A DNA stretch of 64,000 nucleotides, from positions 2,976,001 to 3,040,000 of the forward strand of contig NZ_JAGIOF010000001.1 in the NCBI RefSeq assembly GCF_017876535.1, written 5' to 3'. How positions within the stretch are numbered: the first letter of the stretch is position 1; every line of letters begins with the position of its first letter. Shown piece by piece: positions 43,226-56,024 of the stretch. The notes under the pieces are model-generated. The model did not search any database. It worked only from the letters and a program-made list of their open reading frames with translations, and was not told the DNA's origin. A program made the position numbers and the translations under genes. Source of the DNA: Paeniglutamicibacter kerguelensis. Its GTDB lineage: Bacteria; Actinomycetota; Actinomycetes; Actinomycetales; Micrococcaceae.

Positions 43226-43237
43226 TGCGAACGATTC
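43223..43237. promoter_or_regulatory. Second, degenerate Zur-like box upstream of znuA
   Basis: TAATGCGAACGATTC matches the first box at about 10 of 15 positions and overlaps the stop codon of the YibE/F gene. AT-rich sequence with TAAGTT and TACTGT follows at 43243-43253, giving a possible separate promoter for the zinc-binding protein. Confidence 0.5.
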
Positions 43238-43299
43238 TTATTTAAGTTACTGTGGGGACCTCGACACCTTCAACGAGTTCCGAAAGGACCACTCCCCTC

Positions 43300-44271
43300 A
43301 TGACTCGAAAACTTGGTCTGACCGCCACAGCACTGCTCGGCACCTTGGCGCTTGCCGCCTGCGGGAACACCGCCCAGGCACAGCCCTCCGCCGAAGATTC
43401 CCGCATCCAGGTGCTCAGCAGCACAACCGTCTACGCAAACCTCGCCGGGGAAATCGGAGGGGACTTGGTGGACAGCGGTTCCATCATCGATTCGCCGTCG
43501 CAAGACCCGCATTCCTACGAGGCCACGGCACGCGACAAACTCGCCGTTTCCAAGGCCCAGCTTGTCATCGGCAACGGCGGCGGCTACGACCAGTTCCTCG
43601 ACAGCCTGACCCAAGACCTGCACCTTCCCGAGCAGGCAGTTCTACGCGCCGTGGACCATTCCCCGGTTCCCGCCGCGAGTCCCGAGCACGAAGAGCACGA
43701 GCACGAGGATGAGCACGACAACGATGCCCACCCCGGCCACGCGCACGCAAACTACAACGAGCATGTTTGGTACGACCTGGATTCCATGCGCGAACTCGTC
43801 CCGGAAATAGCGGACAGGCTCTCAACGATCCGCCCCGAAAACCGGGCCGCATTCGAGGCCAACGCCGCAAGGCTGGATGCGGAGCTGTCCGGACTCGAAT
43901 CCGGCATCAAGACACTTCGCGGCGAAACCCAGGGCCGGCACTTCGCGATGACCGAGCCCGTGCCATTCCACCTGCTGGCGGATCTCGGCATGGAAGACCT
44001 GACCCCCGCCGGCTTCAGCGAGGCCATCGAGGGCGGCGCGGAGGTTTCGCCCCAGGCATTGAAGCAGATGACGGACCTGCTGGCTGCAGGGAAGATCGAT
44101 GTGCTGGCCTACAACACCCAGACCGCCAGCCCCCAAACTGAACGCATCCGCGACTTCGCCTTGAAGCAGAACGTGCCGGTCGTTGATTTCTCTGAGACGC
44201 TTCCGGCCGACACCGGATACACCGACTGGATGGCCGGCAACCTGCAGTCCATCGAAAACAACACCAAGTAG
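43300..44271 (+). CDS. znuA: ZnuA-like zinc-binding lipoprotein of a metal ABC importer (orphan)
   Basis: 323 residues from the ATG at 43300 (AAAGGA eleven bases upstream). A signal peptide ends in LAAC, lipidated Cys21. The mature domain is the cluster A-I periplasmic-type fold. Metal ligands are expected at His71 (DPHSYEATARD) and His155 (NEHVWYDL), and a His-rich loop occupies about 130-149 (eight His within twenty residues), the hallmark of ZnuA proteins that handle zinc. No znuB or znuC lies next to it; a terminator follows directly, so the permease and ATPase must be elsewhere. Confidence 0.9.
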   Translation: MTRKLGLTATALLGTLALAACGNTAQAQPSAEDSRIQVLSSTTVYANLAGEIGGDLVDSGSIIDSPSQDPHSYEATARDKLAVSKAQLVIGNGGGYDQFLDSLTQDLHLPEQAVLRAVDHSPVPAASPEHEEHEHEDEHDNDAHPGHAHANYNEHVWYDLDSMRELVPEIADRLSTIRPENRAAFEANAARLDAELSGLESGIKTLRGETQGRHFAMTEPVPFHLLADLGMEDLTPAGFSEAIEGGAEVSPQALKQMTDLLAAGKIDVLAYNTQTASPQTERIRDFALKQNVPVVDFSETLPADTGYTDWMAGNLQSIENNTK

Positions 44272-44275
44272 CGCC

Positions 44276-44325
44276 CTTAAGCAGCGGTGGAGGCCCCGGT
44301 ACCGGGGCCCCCACCGCTGCTTAAG
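44276..44325. terminator. Near-perfect 50-bp palindromic terminator
   Basis: The stretch is a palindrome with one mismatched pair (44291/44310); outer arms are 44276-44290 and 44311-44325. It sits between the convergent znuA and Vms1-like genes and can stop transcription from both sides. Confidence 0.8.
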
Positions 44326-44337
44326 GAACTCCTCGAA

Positions 44338-45486
44338 TCATTCGGCCGGGCGCGCCTCGCCCGTGGGCCAACGCAGCAACGCCGCGATGCCAACGCCCTC
44401 GGGCAGGATGCCCTCGGGCACGTAGCGGATCGTCGCGTCGGTCAACGCCGTGGCACGCAACAGCACCTCCGGCGCCGGCCATGAACCGATGACCAGCTCG
44501 GCGTGGTCATCCGAGTCCTCGCCCTCGAGCCATGGCTCTGAAGTCAACGCAACCAGGGACTCATCGTCCTGGAACTGGTTGACCAGCACGGTGCTTGCCT
44601 GGGCCTGCTGCAAGGCTGCGACAACCTCGTCGAAGCCCAACGCCAAATCAGACCGGCCGTTGCCGGTTCGGTTGCCAATCTTCTCGGACAGTTCCTTCAA
44701 CTCGCGGTCGACCACCTCGTTCACGTGCTCGGCCACCGCCGCCGCAAAAGCCGCTTGGTCGGCACCCCCGGTTCGGGTGTTCTGCTCCAATGTCGTGGTG
44801 ATCGCCTTGCTTGCGGGGGCCAGTTGGCCGACGACCAATTCGCGGGCCTTCACGTCTCCGGCCAGCACAATCAACTTCACATAATTTTCGCGGGCCAGCT
44901 CATCGATTTGCTTGGCCAGTTCATCGGCATTGCGCCGCCATATTTCCTCCGTTGCCGATCGGTTCTTTGGCTCGTCGTAGCGACCCGGAACCTTGCGTGC
45001 GTGGTGCGCTTCTTCGGGATCGCCGGTGACCCCGCGGCGCTCGCCCACCTCTTGAATTGACGAATGGTACAGGCGGACTTCGCCTCCGTCCCGGCTGGCC
45101 TCGGCCACCAAGTACGGGAACTGGCCTCCCCGGGCCCTGGCCAGTGCCACAAGATTGGGGAAGGGCCCGCAGTCGACATCTGGGTCCTGGATCTTGAGGC
45201 CCTGGATAAGTTCGTCGACCACAACCTCCCCGTCGTTCACGGCCACGAAGCGCGCGACCGGTGCGGGACAACCGCGGGCAGGTACCAGGGCTTCCCTGAT
45301 GGCCCGGATGTCCGCTTCGGATGCCTGTTGTGAGGCAAGGATCTTGCTGACGGTTTCCGGAAGTTCATCCGCCGCTTCATGTGCGGCGGTGGTTCCTAGA
45401 GAAGCATCGAAGAGGGCCGTACACCATTGGCCCTCTCGACGATAGAGCGAGGCGTCGATTCCTGTGGAACCTGCGCGTGATGCCAT
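44338..45486 (-). CDS. Vms1/eRF1-like protein, mycobacterial Rv2629 type (baeRF family)
   Basis: 382 residues from the ATG at 45486 with GGAG upstream. The order is an N-terminal alpha/beta region (1-130), a central eRF1-domain-2-like part (NYVKLIVLAGDVKARELVVGQL near 235) and a C-terminal domain 3-like part (LVNQFQDDESLVAL ... VRYVPEGILPEGVGIAALLRW). This matches actinobacterial proteins of the archaeo-eukaryotic release-factor-1 superfamily, such as the Rv2629 group. A ribosome rescue or hibernation-related role is suspected for the family, not proven. It is monocistronic. Confidence 0.75.
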   Translation of the reverse strand: MASRAGSTGIDASLYRREGQWCTALFDASLGTTAAHEAADELPETVSKILASQQASEADIRAIREALVPARGCPAPVARFVAVNDGEVVVDELIQGLKIQDPDVDCGPFPNLVALARARGGQFPYLVAEASRDGGEVRLYHSSIQEVGERRGVTGDPEEAHHARKVPGRYDEPKNRSATEEIWRRNADELAKQIDELARENYVKLIVLAGDVKARELVVGQLAPASKAITTTLEQNTRTGGADQAAFAAAVAEHVNEVVDRELKELSEKIGNRTGNGRSDLALGFDEVVAALQQAQASTVLVNQFQDDESLVALTSEPWLEGEDSDDHAELVIGSWPAPEVLLRATALTDATIRYVPEGILPEGVGIAALLRWPTGEARPAE

Positions 45487-45689
45487 GGGGGAACTCCTTC
45501 CCACGCGGTGTCTACCGCATGCCGATTCGATCCGTCTGCCCACCGTAGCACCGGAGCACAGGTTGCCGAAAGGGTCTGTTCGAAACGCTTTCCGATGGGT
45601 AGTATGAGGCGGCCCGCGGGCCCCCGGAGGCCTTCGCGGGGCCTGCGGAACCGCCTCAATCGGGCCTCATCTGGTGCTTGTCGCGGGTG

Positions 45690-47048
45690 TCAGAGGCCCA
45701 GGATGCTGGTGGCGATCAGGAAGTAGATGATCAGGCCCGTGGAATCGACAAACGTCGAAATGAACGGGTTGGAGAACACCGCCGGATCCGCCTTGACGGC
45801 CTTTCCCAGCAATGGCATCAGCCCGCCGATGCTTGCGGCCATGGTGCAAACGCCGAGCAACGTCAACCCGATGACCAGCCCGATCGGCACGGAAAATGCC
45901 AACGCGGCGATCGTGAATCCCAGGGTCCCCAGGAGCAGGCCCAGCAGGGCCCCGACGCGCACCTCGCGGGCAAAGACCCTTAACACGTCCTTGGGCCGGA
46001 CATCCCCCAACGCCAATGCACGTGTGATCGTTGTCGCCGCCTGGTTGCCGGTGTTGCCGCCCGTGCCGATCAGGAGAGGAATGAACAGCGAAAGCACCAC
46101 CTGCTGTTCAAGCGTCGCTTCGAAGGCGCCGATCACCTGCACGGTGAGCGTCGCGCCGAGGGCCAGCACCAGCAGCCACACCACGCGGGCCCGCACGATG
46201 CTGCGCACCGGCGTTGCAAGGTACGGCCTGCGCAGCGGTTCGCTGCCGCCGGCGCGTGCGGCGTCTTCGCTCTCTGCGTCCTCGAGGATCTGCAGCGCGT
46301 CATCCACCGTAAGGATGCCGACCAGCCTTTCCTCGGCATCCACGATTGGCAGCACCAGCACCTTGGCGTCCGCGCAATAGCGCGCGGCTTCCTCCGCATC
46401 CTGGGTCGCCGGAACACTCAACGGGCTTTTCATAATCCCGGAAACGAACACCGCGGCATCGGCCCGCAGCACGTCACGCAACGACACAACCCCCACCAAG
46501 TTGCGCCCGGCGTCGGTGACGGGAATCGTGTAGACGCTTTCGGCATCATCGAGTTGGGCGCGCACGCGGGCAAGGGTCTCCCCCACCGTGAGCTCGGGGT
46601 GGGTGATCACAAACTCGGGGCTCATGTAGCGGCCGACCGCGCCCTGGGGGTAGCCGAGCACCGTGGAGGTAAGCGCACGCTCCTTCTCGCTCAGCCCGAG
46701 GATCAAGCGGTTGGCCACGGAAGCCGGCAATTCATCCATCAACGCAACACGGTCATCGGGGCTGAGCCCCGCGAACACCTCGGCGACCTCAGAGTCCTGC
46801 AACCCGGCGACAAGGTCGGCCTGCAAGGCGGCATCAAGCCGCTCGAAGACCTCGATGGCACGGTCCTTGGGCAACGTGCGGTAGGCCAGCGCACGCTCGA
46901 TGGTGTTGAGGCGTTCTAGCTGTTCAAGCGTTTCGGTGACATCAAGGGGCTGCAATACCCGTGAAACGTCCGCGACGTTGTTGGCCCCAAGGGCCTTGAC
47001 CAAGAGCTCGGCGCTTTCGTCGAACGAGATGGTGGGAGATTTGATCAT
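45690..47048 (-). CDS. mgtE: MgtE-family magnesium transporter
   Basis: 452 residues from the ATG at 47048 (GGAGGG upstream). The N domain occupies about 1-125, with helical repeats ending in LSPDDRVALMDELP; two CBS domains follow (about 135-255), with GVVSLRDVLRAD and VGILTVDDALQILED. Five membrane helices come last, including the pore signature GTGGNTGNQAATT (about 325-337) and ISTFVDSTGLIIYFLI at the end. MgtE is a gated magnesium channel closed by magnesium binding to N and CBS domains. The 220-base leader contains a short ORF, described separately. Confidence 0.94.
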   Translation of the reverse strand: MIKSPTISFDESAELLVKALGANNVADVSRVLQPLDVTETLEQLERLNTIERALAYRTLPKDRAIEVFERLDAALQADLVAGLQDSEVAEVFAGLSPDDRVALMDELPASVANRLILGLSEKERALTSTVLGYPQGAVGRYMSPEFVITHPELTVGETLARVRAQLDDAESVYTIPVTDAGRNLVGVVSLRDVLRADAAVFVSGIMKSPLSVPATQDAEEAARYCADAKVLVLPIVDAEERLVGILTVDDALQILEDAESEDAARAGGSEPLRRPYLATPVRSIVRARVVWLLVLALGATLTVQVIGAFEATLEQQVVLSLFIPLLIGTGGNTGNQAATTITRALALGDVRPKDVLRVFAREVRVGALLGLLLGTLGFTIAALAFSVPIGLVIGLTLLGVCTMAASIGGLMPLLGKAVKADPAVFSNPFISTFVDSTGLIIYFLIATSILGL

Positions 47049-47269
47049 GTTCCGGTTCCCTCCGGCTAGGCACACGCAGGAAAACGCGGGGGTGCCGCGG
47101 CGTGTGCAAAAAATGAGTGTGGTGTGGATGCAATACCGCAACCGCACGAACTCATCGCCGGGAAAGGGGGAATACCAGGTTTTCCGGAAGAGTCTCCGGG
47201 CTCACCACCGTGGCAGGAAATTGCCACAAGCCAATAGCGAGGTTTTTTCGGGTGTGTTCCGAAAACGTC

Positions 47270-47434
47270 TTAGGCTCGGTGAAAGGATGATTCCCGCGGG
47301 CTCGGGCGAGGCTCGCGCGGTGCGGTAGATCGACTATGTCCGTCGTCCATGCGAGCGGTCACCTCCATCCCTTCTAGGGTTTCACCAGATCGGATCGACT
47401 GCATGCCAATGGCGGCACGCGAAATTCGTTCCAT
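47270..47434 (-). CDS. Candidate 54-codon leader ORF upstream of mgtE
   Basis: Reads from an ATG at 47434 to TAA at 47270, in the same direction as mgtE and ending 221 bases before it. TAGGAT at 47441-47446 sits six bases ahead of the ATG, the leaderless arrangement. The C-terminal third is rich in Pro and Arg (TAPREPRPSPRESS). Pro-rich leader peptides sense magnesium for some transporter genes through ribosome stalling or destabilisation, so this could be a regulatory leader. It may equally be a chance ORF under a real promoter. Confidence 0.4.
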   Translation of the reverse strand: MERISRAAIGMQSIRSGETLEGMEVTARMDDGHSRSTAPREPRPSPRESSFHRA

Positions 47435-47535
47435 AGGGTCATCCTAAACGCAAAACCGCGTGAGTTGCCAAAATCGTGTCCGGAGACACCCTGTTTGCCC
47501 ATCCGGGTCCGTCCGTCCGGCGTCCGCCTTCCTGT

Positions 47536-48042
47536 TCAGCTGGTGGGGACCCAGAACCTCATGGTGCGCTCTTCGCCCACTTGGATGACGTTCTCCAGCA
47601 CCCCCCCGTTCGCCTCGATGGTGCGCGCCGACGCGGTGTTCTGTTCGTCGCAGGTGACAAGCGCTTTTTCGATGCCGCGAAGTGCCAGCTGCTCCATCGA
47701 CAGGCGAAGGATCTCGGTTGCGTATCCACGGCGCCGGTAAGCCGGTCGAACCCCGTAGCCAATGTGGCCAGAGACTTGCATCAGGTGGTCGTTGAGTTCA
47801 AAGCGGATGCAGGTGCGCCCCACCAGTTCCCCATCGACAAAGGCGCCCCACAGTGCGGAAGGAACCCATCCGTCGGGGATCCCGAGGCCCTGTTCATGGG
47901 CAGCAAGCTGGTCGAGGTATTCGTCGAAGCCGCGGCGGAAGGAGTAGCCCAACAGGAAATCGAAGTCGTCGGCGTCCAGTTCGGTGCGTGCCAGCAGCGC
48001 TTCGTCGCGGTCTTCGATTTCGAAAGGTCTGATCGTGAGCAT
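47536..48042 (-). CDS. GNAT-family N-acetyltransferase
   Basis: 168 residues from the ATG at 48042, where TAACCT lies seven bases upstream and no ribosome site is visible, so leaderless translation is likely. The acetyl-CoA binding signature is VRPAYRRRGYATEILRLSMEQ (about 105-125), with R-x-x-G-x-A. It resembles bacterial GNATs that modify small molecules or protein N-termini. The substrate is not visible. Confidence 0.82.
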   Translation of the reverse strand: MLTIRPFEIEDRDEALLARTELDADDFDFLLGYSFRRGFDEYLDQLAAHEQGLGIPDGWVPSALWGAFVDGELVGRTCIRFELNDHLMQVSGHIGYGVRPAYRRRGYATEILRLSMEQLALRGIEKALVTCDEQNTASARTIEANGGVLENVIQVGEERTMRFWVPTS

Positions 48043-48194
48043 GCTTCGAAGGTTACCAGTGCGGGATGTACAGATCCTGCGACGCGGGGATCCGGGCCCA
48101 TGTCGCGGTGCGACGATGCCGCCCAAGCCCAATGGCCGGGGCGGCATCACGGGGTTCGCCGATTACTCGGGCGGAATCCTGCCTGTTTGGGCGA

Positions 48195-49604
<1,410 letters not shown>

Positions 49605-49690
49605 GAGATGACTTCCTTCATGAGGTACTGCCGAGGGGGCGGTCGAATGGGGAGATGGATCGGCGCGCATGTGATGCGCGCCACGACCGT

Positions 49691-49738
49691 TTGTAAAAAC
49701 ACTGCGAGCCCGGGATCTTGTGAATCCCGGACTCGCAG
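49691..49738 (-). terminator. Rho-independent terminator downstream of glyA
   Basis: Arms 49702-49716 and 49724-49738 are complementary with one mismatch (49709/49731). On the minus strand the hairpin is followed by TGTTTTT at 49701-49695, a proper U-run. It separates glyA from sdaA. A second small hairpin (49662-49682) lies closer to sdaA. Confidence 0.8.
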
Positions 49739-49760
49739 CGGTGTAACTGGCGGCCGGGGA

Positions 49761-51080
49761 TTAGGCCAGTTTTGCCAGCTCCGGGTAGAGCGGGTGGGCG
49801 TCGGCCAGGGCGTGCACGCGGTCCCTCAGGGCCGCGAGGGTTGCCCCGTTGTTTTCCTCGGTGCCGGCGATGAGGGTCTCGGCGATGACGTCCGCGACCT
49901 CCACGAAGGCGGCCTCGGAGAAGCCGCGGGTGGCCAGCGCCGGGGTGCCGATGCGCAGCCCGGAGGTGACCATCGGCGGGCGCGGGTCGAACGGGACCGC
50001 GTTGCGGTTCACCGTGATCTCGACCTTCGCCAGCAGGTCCTCGCCCTGCTGGCCGTCCAGCTCCGAGTGGCGCAGGTCCACCAGCACCAGGTGCACGTCG
50101 GTGCCGCCGGTGAGCACGCTGATGCCCTTGGCGGCGACGTCCGGGGCGTTCAGCCGCTCGGCCAGGATCCTTGCCCCGGCGATGGTGCGGGCCTGGCGGG
50201 CCTTGAACTCCTCGGTGGCCGCGATCTTGAACGCCACGGCCTTGCCGGCGATCACGTGCTCCAGCGGGCCGCCCTGCTGGCCCGGGAACACCGCGGAGTT
50301 GATTTTCTTGGCGATGTCCGCGTCGTTGGTGAGGATGATGCCGCCGCGCGGGCCGGCCAGGGTCTTGTGCGTGGTGGAGGAGACCACGTGGGCGTGCGGC
50401 ACCGGGGAGGGGTGCAGCCCGGCGGCGACCAGCCCGGCGATGTGCGCCATGTCCACGAACAGGTACGCGCCGACCTTGTCGGCGATCTCGCGGAACCGCT
50501 TGAAGTCCAGTTCGCGCGGGTAGGCGGACCAGCCGGCGACGATCATCTTCGGGGAGTGCTCCAGGGCCAGGGCCTCGACCTTGTCCATGTCGATGACCAG
50601 GGTGTCCTCCTCGACCCCGTAGGGGACGATGTTGTAGAGGCGGCCGGAGAAGTTGATCTTCATGCCGTGGGTCAGGTGCCCGCCGTGGGCCAGGTTCAGG
50701 CCCATGACGGTGTCGCCCGGGCGGATCAGCGCGTGCATCACCGAGGCGTTGGCCTGCGCGCCGGAGTGCGGCTGCACGTTCGCGTACGCGGCGCCGAAGA
50801 GCGCCTTCACGCGCTCCAGGGCGAGCGTCTCGATGACGTCGACCTCCTCGCAGCCGCCGTAGTAGCGGCGGCCCGGGTAGCCCTCGGCGTACTTGTTGGT
50901 CAGCACCGAGCCCTGCGCCTGCATCACGGCCAGGGCCGTGTGGTTCTCCGAAGCGATCATCTCCAGGCCGCGCTGCTGGCGGGCCAGCTCCGCGTCGATG
51001 CGCTGGGCGATCTCCGGATCAAGGGTGCCGATATCCTGCGTCAGCGACGCAGGAGCAAGGGATTCGAACGTTGCGGTCAT
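49761..51080 (-). CDS. glyA: Serine hydroxymethyltransferase
   Basis: 439 residues. The PLP lysine is K239 in [14 protein letters not shown], with [15 protein letters not shown] near 62 and [18 protein letters not shown] region near 128. The enzyme interconverts serine and glycine with tetrahydrofolate; here it can use methylenetetrahydrofolate from glycine cleavage to make serine. Its start ATG overlaps the gcvH stop by four bases, so the glycine cleavage operon extends into it. Confidence 0.96.
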   Translation of the reverse strand: MTATFESLAPASLTQDIGTLDPEIAQRIDAELARQQRGLEMIASENHTALAVMQAQGSVLTNKYAEGYPGRRYYGGCEEVDVIETLALERVKALFGAAYANVQPHSGAQANASVMHALIRPGDTVMGLNLAHGGHLTHGMKINFSGRLYNIVPYGVEEDTLVIDMDKVEALALEHSPKMIVAGWSAYPRELDFKRFREIADKVGAYLFVDMAHIAGLVAAGLHPSPVPHAHVVSSTTHKTLAGPRGGIILTNDADIAKKINSAVFPGQQGGPLEHVIAGKAVAFKIAATEEFKARQARTIAGARILAERLNAPDVAAKGISVLTGGTDVHLVLVDLRHSELDGQQGEDLLAKVEITVNRNAVPFDPRPPMVTSGLRIGTPALATRGFSEAAFVEVADVIAETLIAGTEENNGATLAALRDRVHALADAHPLYPELAKLA

Positions 51081-51457
51081 GCGACGTCGCCGCCGTTTGC
51101 GGAGGCGTAGTCGGCTGCCGAGAGCAGCGGGCCTTCCTCGGTGACCTCAACGGTGAACAGCCAGCCGGCGCCGTACGGATCCTCGTTCAGGATGGCCGGG
51201 TTGTCGATGGCGTCCTGGTTGATTTCCACGATGGTGCCGGTGACCGGTGCGTACAGGTCGGAAACCGACTTGGTGGACTCCACCTCGCCACAGGTTTCGC
51301 CGGCGGTGACTTCGGAGCCAACTTCTGGAAGGTCAACGTAAACAACGTCGCCCAGGGCGTCTGCCGCAACCTGGGTGATGCCCACCTTGGTCGGGGTCGA
51401 GGCGTCGACCCATTCGTGCTCGGCCGAGTAACGCAGGGAGGCAAGAACCTTGCTCAT
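51077..51457 (-). CDS. gcvH: Glycine cleavage system H protein
   Basis: 126 residues from the ATG at 51457 (AGAGGA upstream). The lipoyl lysine is K63 in [17 protein letters not shown], inside the standard hammerhead fold, and HEWVD near residue 14 is conserved. It carries the aminomethyl group between P, T and L proteins. The lipoamide dehydrogenase (L) gene is not in the window. Confidence 0.96.
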   Translation of the reverse strand: MSKVLASLRYSAEHEWVDASTPTKVGITQVAADALGDVVYVDLPEVGSEVTAGETCGEVESTKSVSDLYAPVTGTIVEINQDAIDNPAILNEDPYGAGWLFTVEVTEEGPLLSAADYASANGGDVA

Positions 51458-51553
51458 AGTGATATTTCCTCTCAAAGAATGTGGGGTAAAGCTGTTAGCC
51501 GGTTGGGTGGTGGCGGGGATCGGCGCATGTGCCGCTCTCCGCCACCACCAACG
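51458..51553 (-). repeat. Intercistronic hairpin between gcvT and gcvH
   Basis: Within the 96-base gap, 51506-51516 pairs with 51539-51549 (11 bp). It has no U-run on the minus strand and may adjust the relative amounts of the two messages. Confidence 0.4.
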
Positions 51554-52666
51554 TTACTTGGCTCGGGTGTAGAACGGCAGTGCAATGACCTCGAACGGCT
51601 CGGCCTTGCCGCGCAGGTCAACGTCGAGCCCGGTGCCGATTTCGGCGAATGCCGGATCGACGTAGGCCATGGCCACCGGGTAGCCGAGGGTCGGGGAAGG
51701 CTGGCCGGAGGTGACAACACCAACCTGCACGCCGTCCTTCATCACCGGGTAGCCACCGCGGCCGGCGCGACGGCCAAGGCCCTTGAGTCCGACGAGCACG
51801 CGCTTGGCGCCTTCGGCCTTGACGGCCTCCAGTGCTTCGCGGCCCACGAAGTTCTCTTCCTTCTTGAAGGAAACGATCGGGCCGAGGTTGGCCTCGAACG
51901 GGTTGCCTTCAAGGGAGAGCTCGTTGCCGTACAACGGCATGCCGGCCTCGAGGCGCAGCGAGTCGCGGCATGCAAGACCGGCGGGGATCAACCCGTGGTT
52001 TGCGCCTGCCGCCATCAAGGCGTCCCAGAGCTCGGCGGCCTGTGCGTTGGGCACGTACAGCTCGAAGCCGTCCTCGCCGGTGTAGCCGGTGCGGGCCAGC
52101 AGCACGTCGATGCCGGCAACCGTGGTCTCGTCCGCGGCGTAGTAGCTCATGTCGGACACCAGTGACTTGGCGGACTCGGCGACGACCTCGTGCAGGATGG
52201 CCACTGCGGCCGGGCCCTGTACGGCGATCAACGAGGTCTCGGCCGATGCATCGGTCACGGTGACATCGAAGCCTGCTGCGCGCTCGGCAAGTGCTGTGGC
52301 AACCACCGGGGCGTTGCCGGCGTTGGGCACGACCAGGAACTTTTCGTCCCCGCGGCGGTAGGTGATCAGGTCATCGATGATGCCGCCGGCTTCGTTGCAG
52401 ATGACCGAGTATTTGGCCTTGCCGACCTTCATCACGGCCATGTTTCCGGCCAGCGCGGTGTTCAGGAACTTTGCGGCGTCCGGGCCTTCTACCCAGACCT
52501 CGCCCATGTGGGAGAGGTCGAAGAGACCGGCGGTGGCGCGCACTGCCTTGTGTTCGGCCAATTCCGAACCGTACTTCAGCGGCATGTCCCAGCCGCCGAA
52601 GTCGGTGAAGGATGCGCCTAGTTCCGCATGCTGGGCATGCAGGGAGGTTTTCTTCGGGTCGCTCAT
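51554..52666 (-). CDS. gcvT: Glycine cleavage system T protein (aminomethyltransferase)
   Basis: 370 residues from the ATG at 52666 (AAAGGT upstream), the usual length. N-terminus reads TSLHAQHAELGASFTDFGGWDMPLKYGS, and later ARTGYTGEDGFELYVP (about 198) with LACRDSLRLEAGMPLYG, all folate-site motifs of GcvT. It transfers the methylene group from H protein to tetrahydrofolate. It lies between gcvP (39-base gap) and gcvH. Confidence 0.96.
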   Translation of the reverse strand: MSDPKKTSLHAQHAELGASFTDFGGWDMPLKYGSELAEHKAVRATAGLFDLSHMGEVWVEGPDAAKFLNTALAGNMAVMKVGKAKYSVICNEAGGIIDDLITYRRGDEKFLVVPNAGNAPVVATALAERAAGFDVTVTDASAETSLIAVQGPAAVAILHEVVAESAKSLVSDMSYYAADETTVAGIDVLLARTGYTGEDGFELYVPNAQAAELWDALMAAGANHGLIPAGLACRDSLRLEAGMPLYGNELSLEGNPFEANLGPIVSFKKEENFVGREALEAVKAEGAKRVLVGLKGLGRRAGRGGYPVMKDGVQVGVVTSGQPSPTLGYPVAMAYVDPAFAEIGTGLDVDLRGKAEPFEVIALPFYTRAK

Positions 52667-52705
52667 CAAGCTACCTTTCGTGGGGCTCAAAAATGAGTGG
52701 CGGAA

Positions 52706-55543
<2,838 letters not shown>

Positions 55544-55616
55544 GGGGAACTCCATTGGGTCATCGGCGTGCGTGCACGCCGAACGAGCTGCAAGTCCCTC
55601 CCCGACCCTGTTGCTG

Positions 55617-55813
55617 TGACCTGAGAGTTTCCGCACTGCTTCGCTTGACGGCGAAACAAATGCTTGCACCTTCGGTGAGCCGCACCGCCGTGGCGATGTT
55701 GCTACTTTCCAGAGTTGCCTCTTCGCGGCGGTACGGGGGCCTGAGAGTTTCCCGGGGAGGAATTGCTCCTACGGCGCCCGACCAACTTACGTTGTGCGGG
55801 ACTCTCCCGCCGC
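55617..55813 (-). ncRNA. Tandem glycine riboswitch upstream of gcvP
   Basis: Read on the minus strand there are two similar aptamers in series. The 5' one (about 55813-55737) starts GCGGGAGAGTCCCGC and closes with GGGAAACTCTCAGGC. The 3' one (about 55735-55617) has AACTCTGGAAAG, an internal CACCGAAGGTGCAAGC loop and a closing GCGGAAACTCTCAGG. These are the conserved parts of glycine aptamers. The 3' end lies about 70 bases before the gcvP start, leaving room for an expression platform. Boundaries are approximate. Confidence 0.9.
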
Positions 55814-55850
55814 ATGTCAGTGGCTGTGCCCCCTGCGAGGCACGCTTACC

Positions 55851-55879
55851 ATCCTACCGGCGATGCGTGAGCTAAACAA
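55851..55879 (-). promoter_or_regulatory. Promoter of the gcv operon
   Basis: On the minus strand TTGTTT (plus 55874-55879) is followed after exactly 17 bases by TAGGAT (plus 55851-55856). The predicted start near 55844 lies about 30 bases ahead of the first glycine aptamer. Confidence 0.6.
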
Positions 55880-55992
55880 CACGCACCGCCCCAACCCATA
55901 TCAGCAAGCGATTTTTCGCCGCCACCGGCTCCCCTGAAAGAAATTTCGGACAAACACTTGACGCTTCAATCAATGGAGGTCTAGTGTTTTAC

Positions 55993-56004
55993 TTGAAAGT
56001 TCAA
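55993..56004. promoter_or_regulatory. Palindrome TTGAA-AG-TTCAA upstream of the F420/NADP oxidoreductase-like gene
   Basis: A 12-bp near-palindrome 20 bases before the start codon at 56025, just downstream of a good promoter (TTGACG, 18 bases, TAGTGT at 55980-55990). MarR- and HxlR-type repressors often use such operators. No regulator gene is adjacent. Confidence 0.45.
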
Positions 56005-56024
56005 CCAAAAGTTTTGAGGACACC

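Noticed and set aside
47049..47269. M-box (ykoK) magnesium riboswitch in the mgtE leader
   Set aside because: I compared the minus-strand sequence with the conserved core elements of that class and found none of them.
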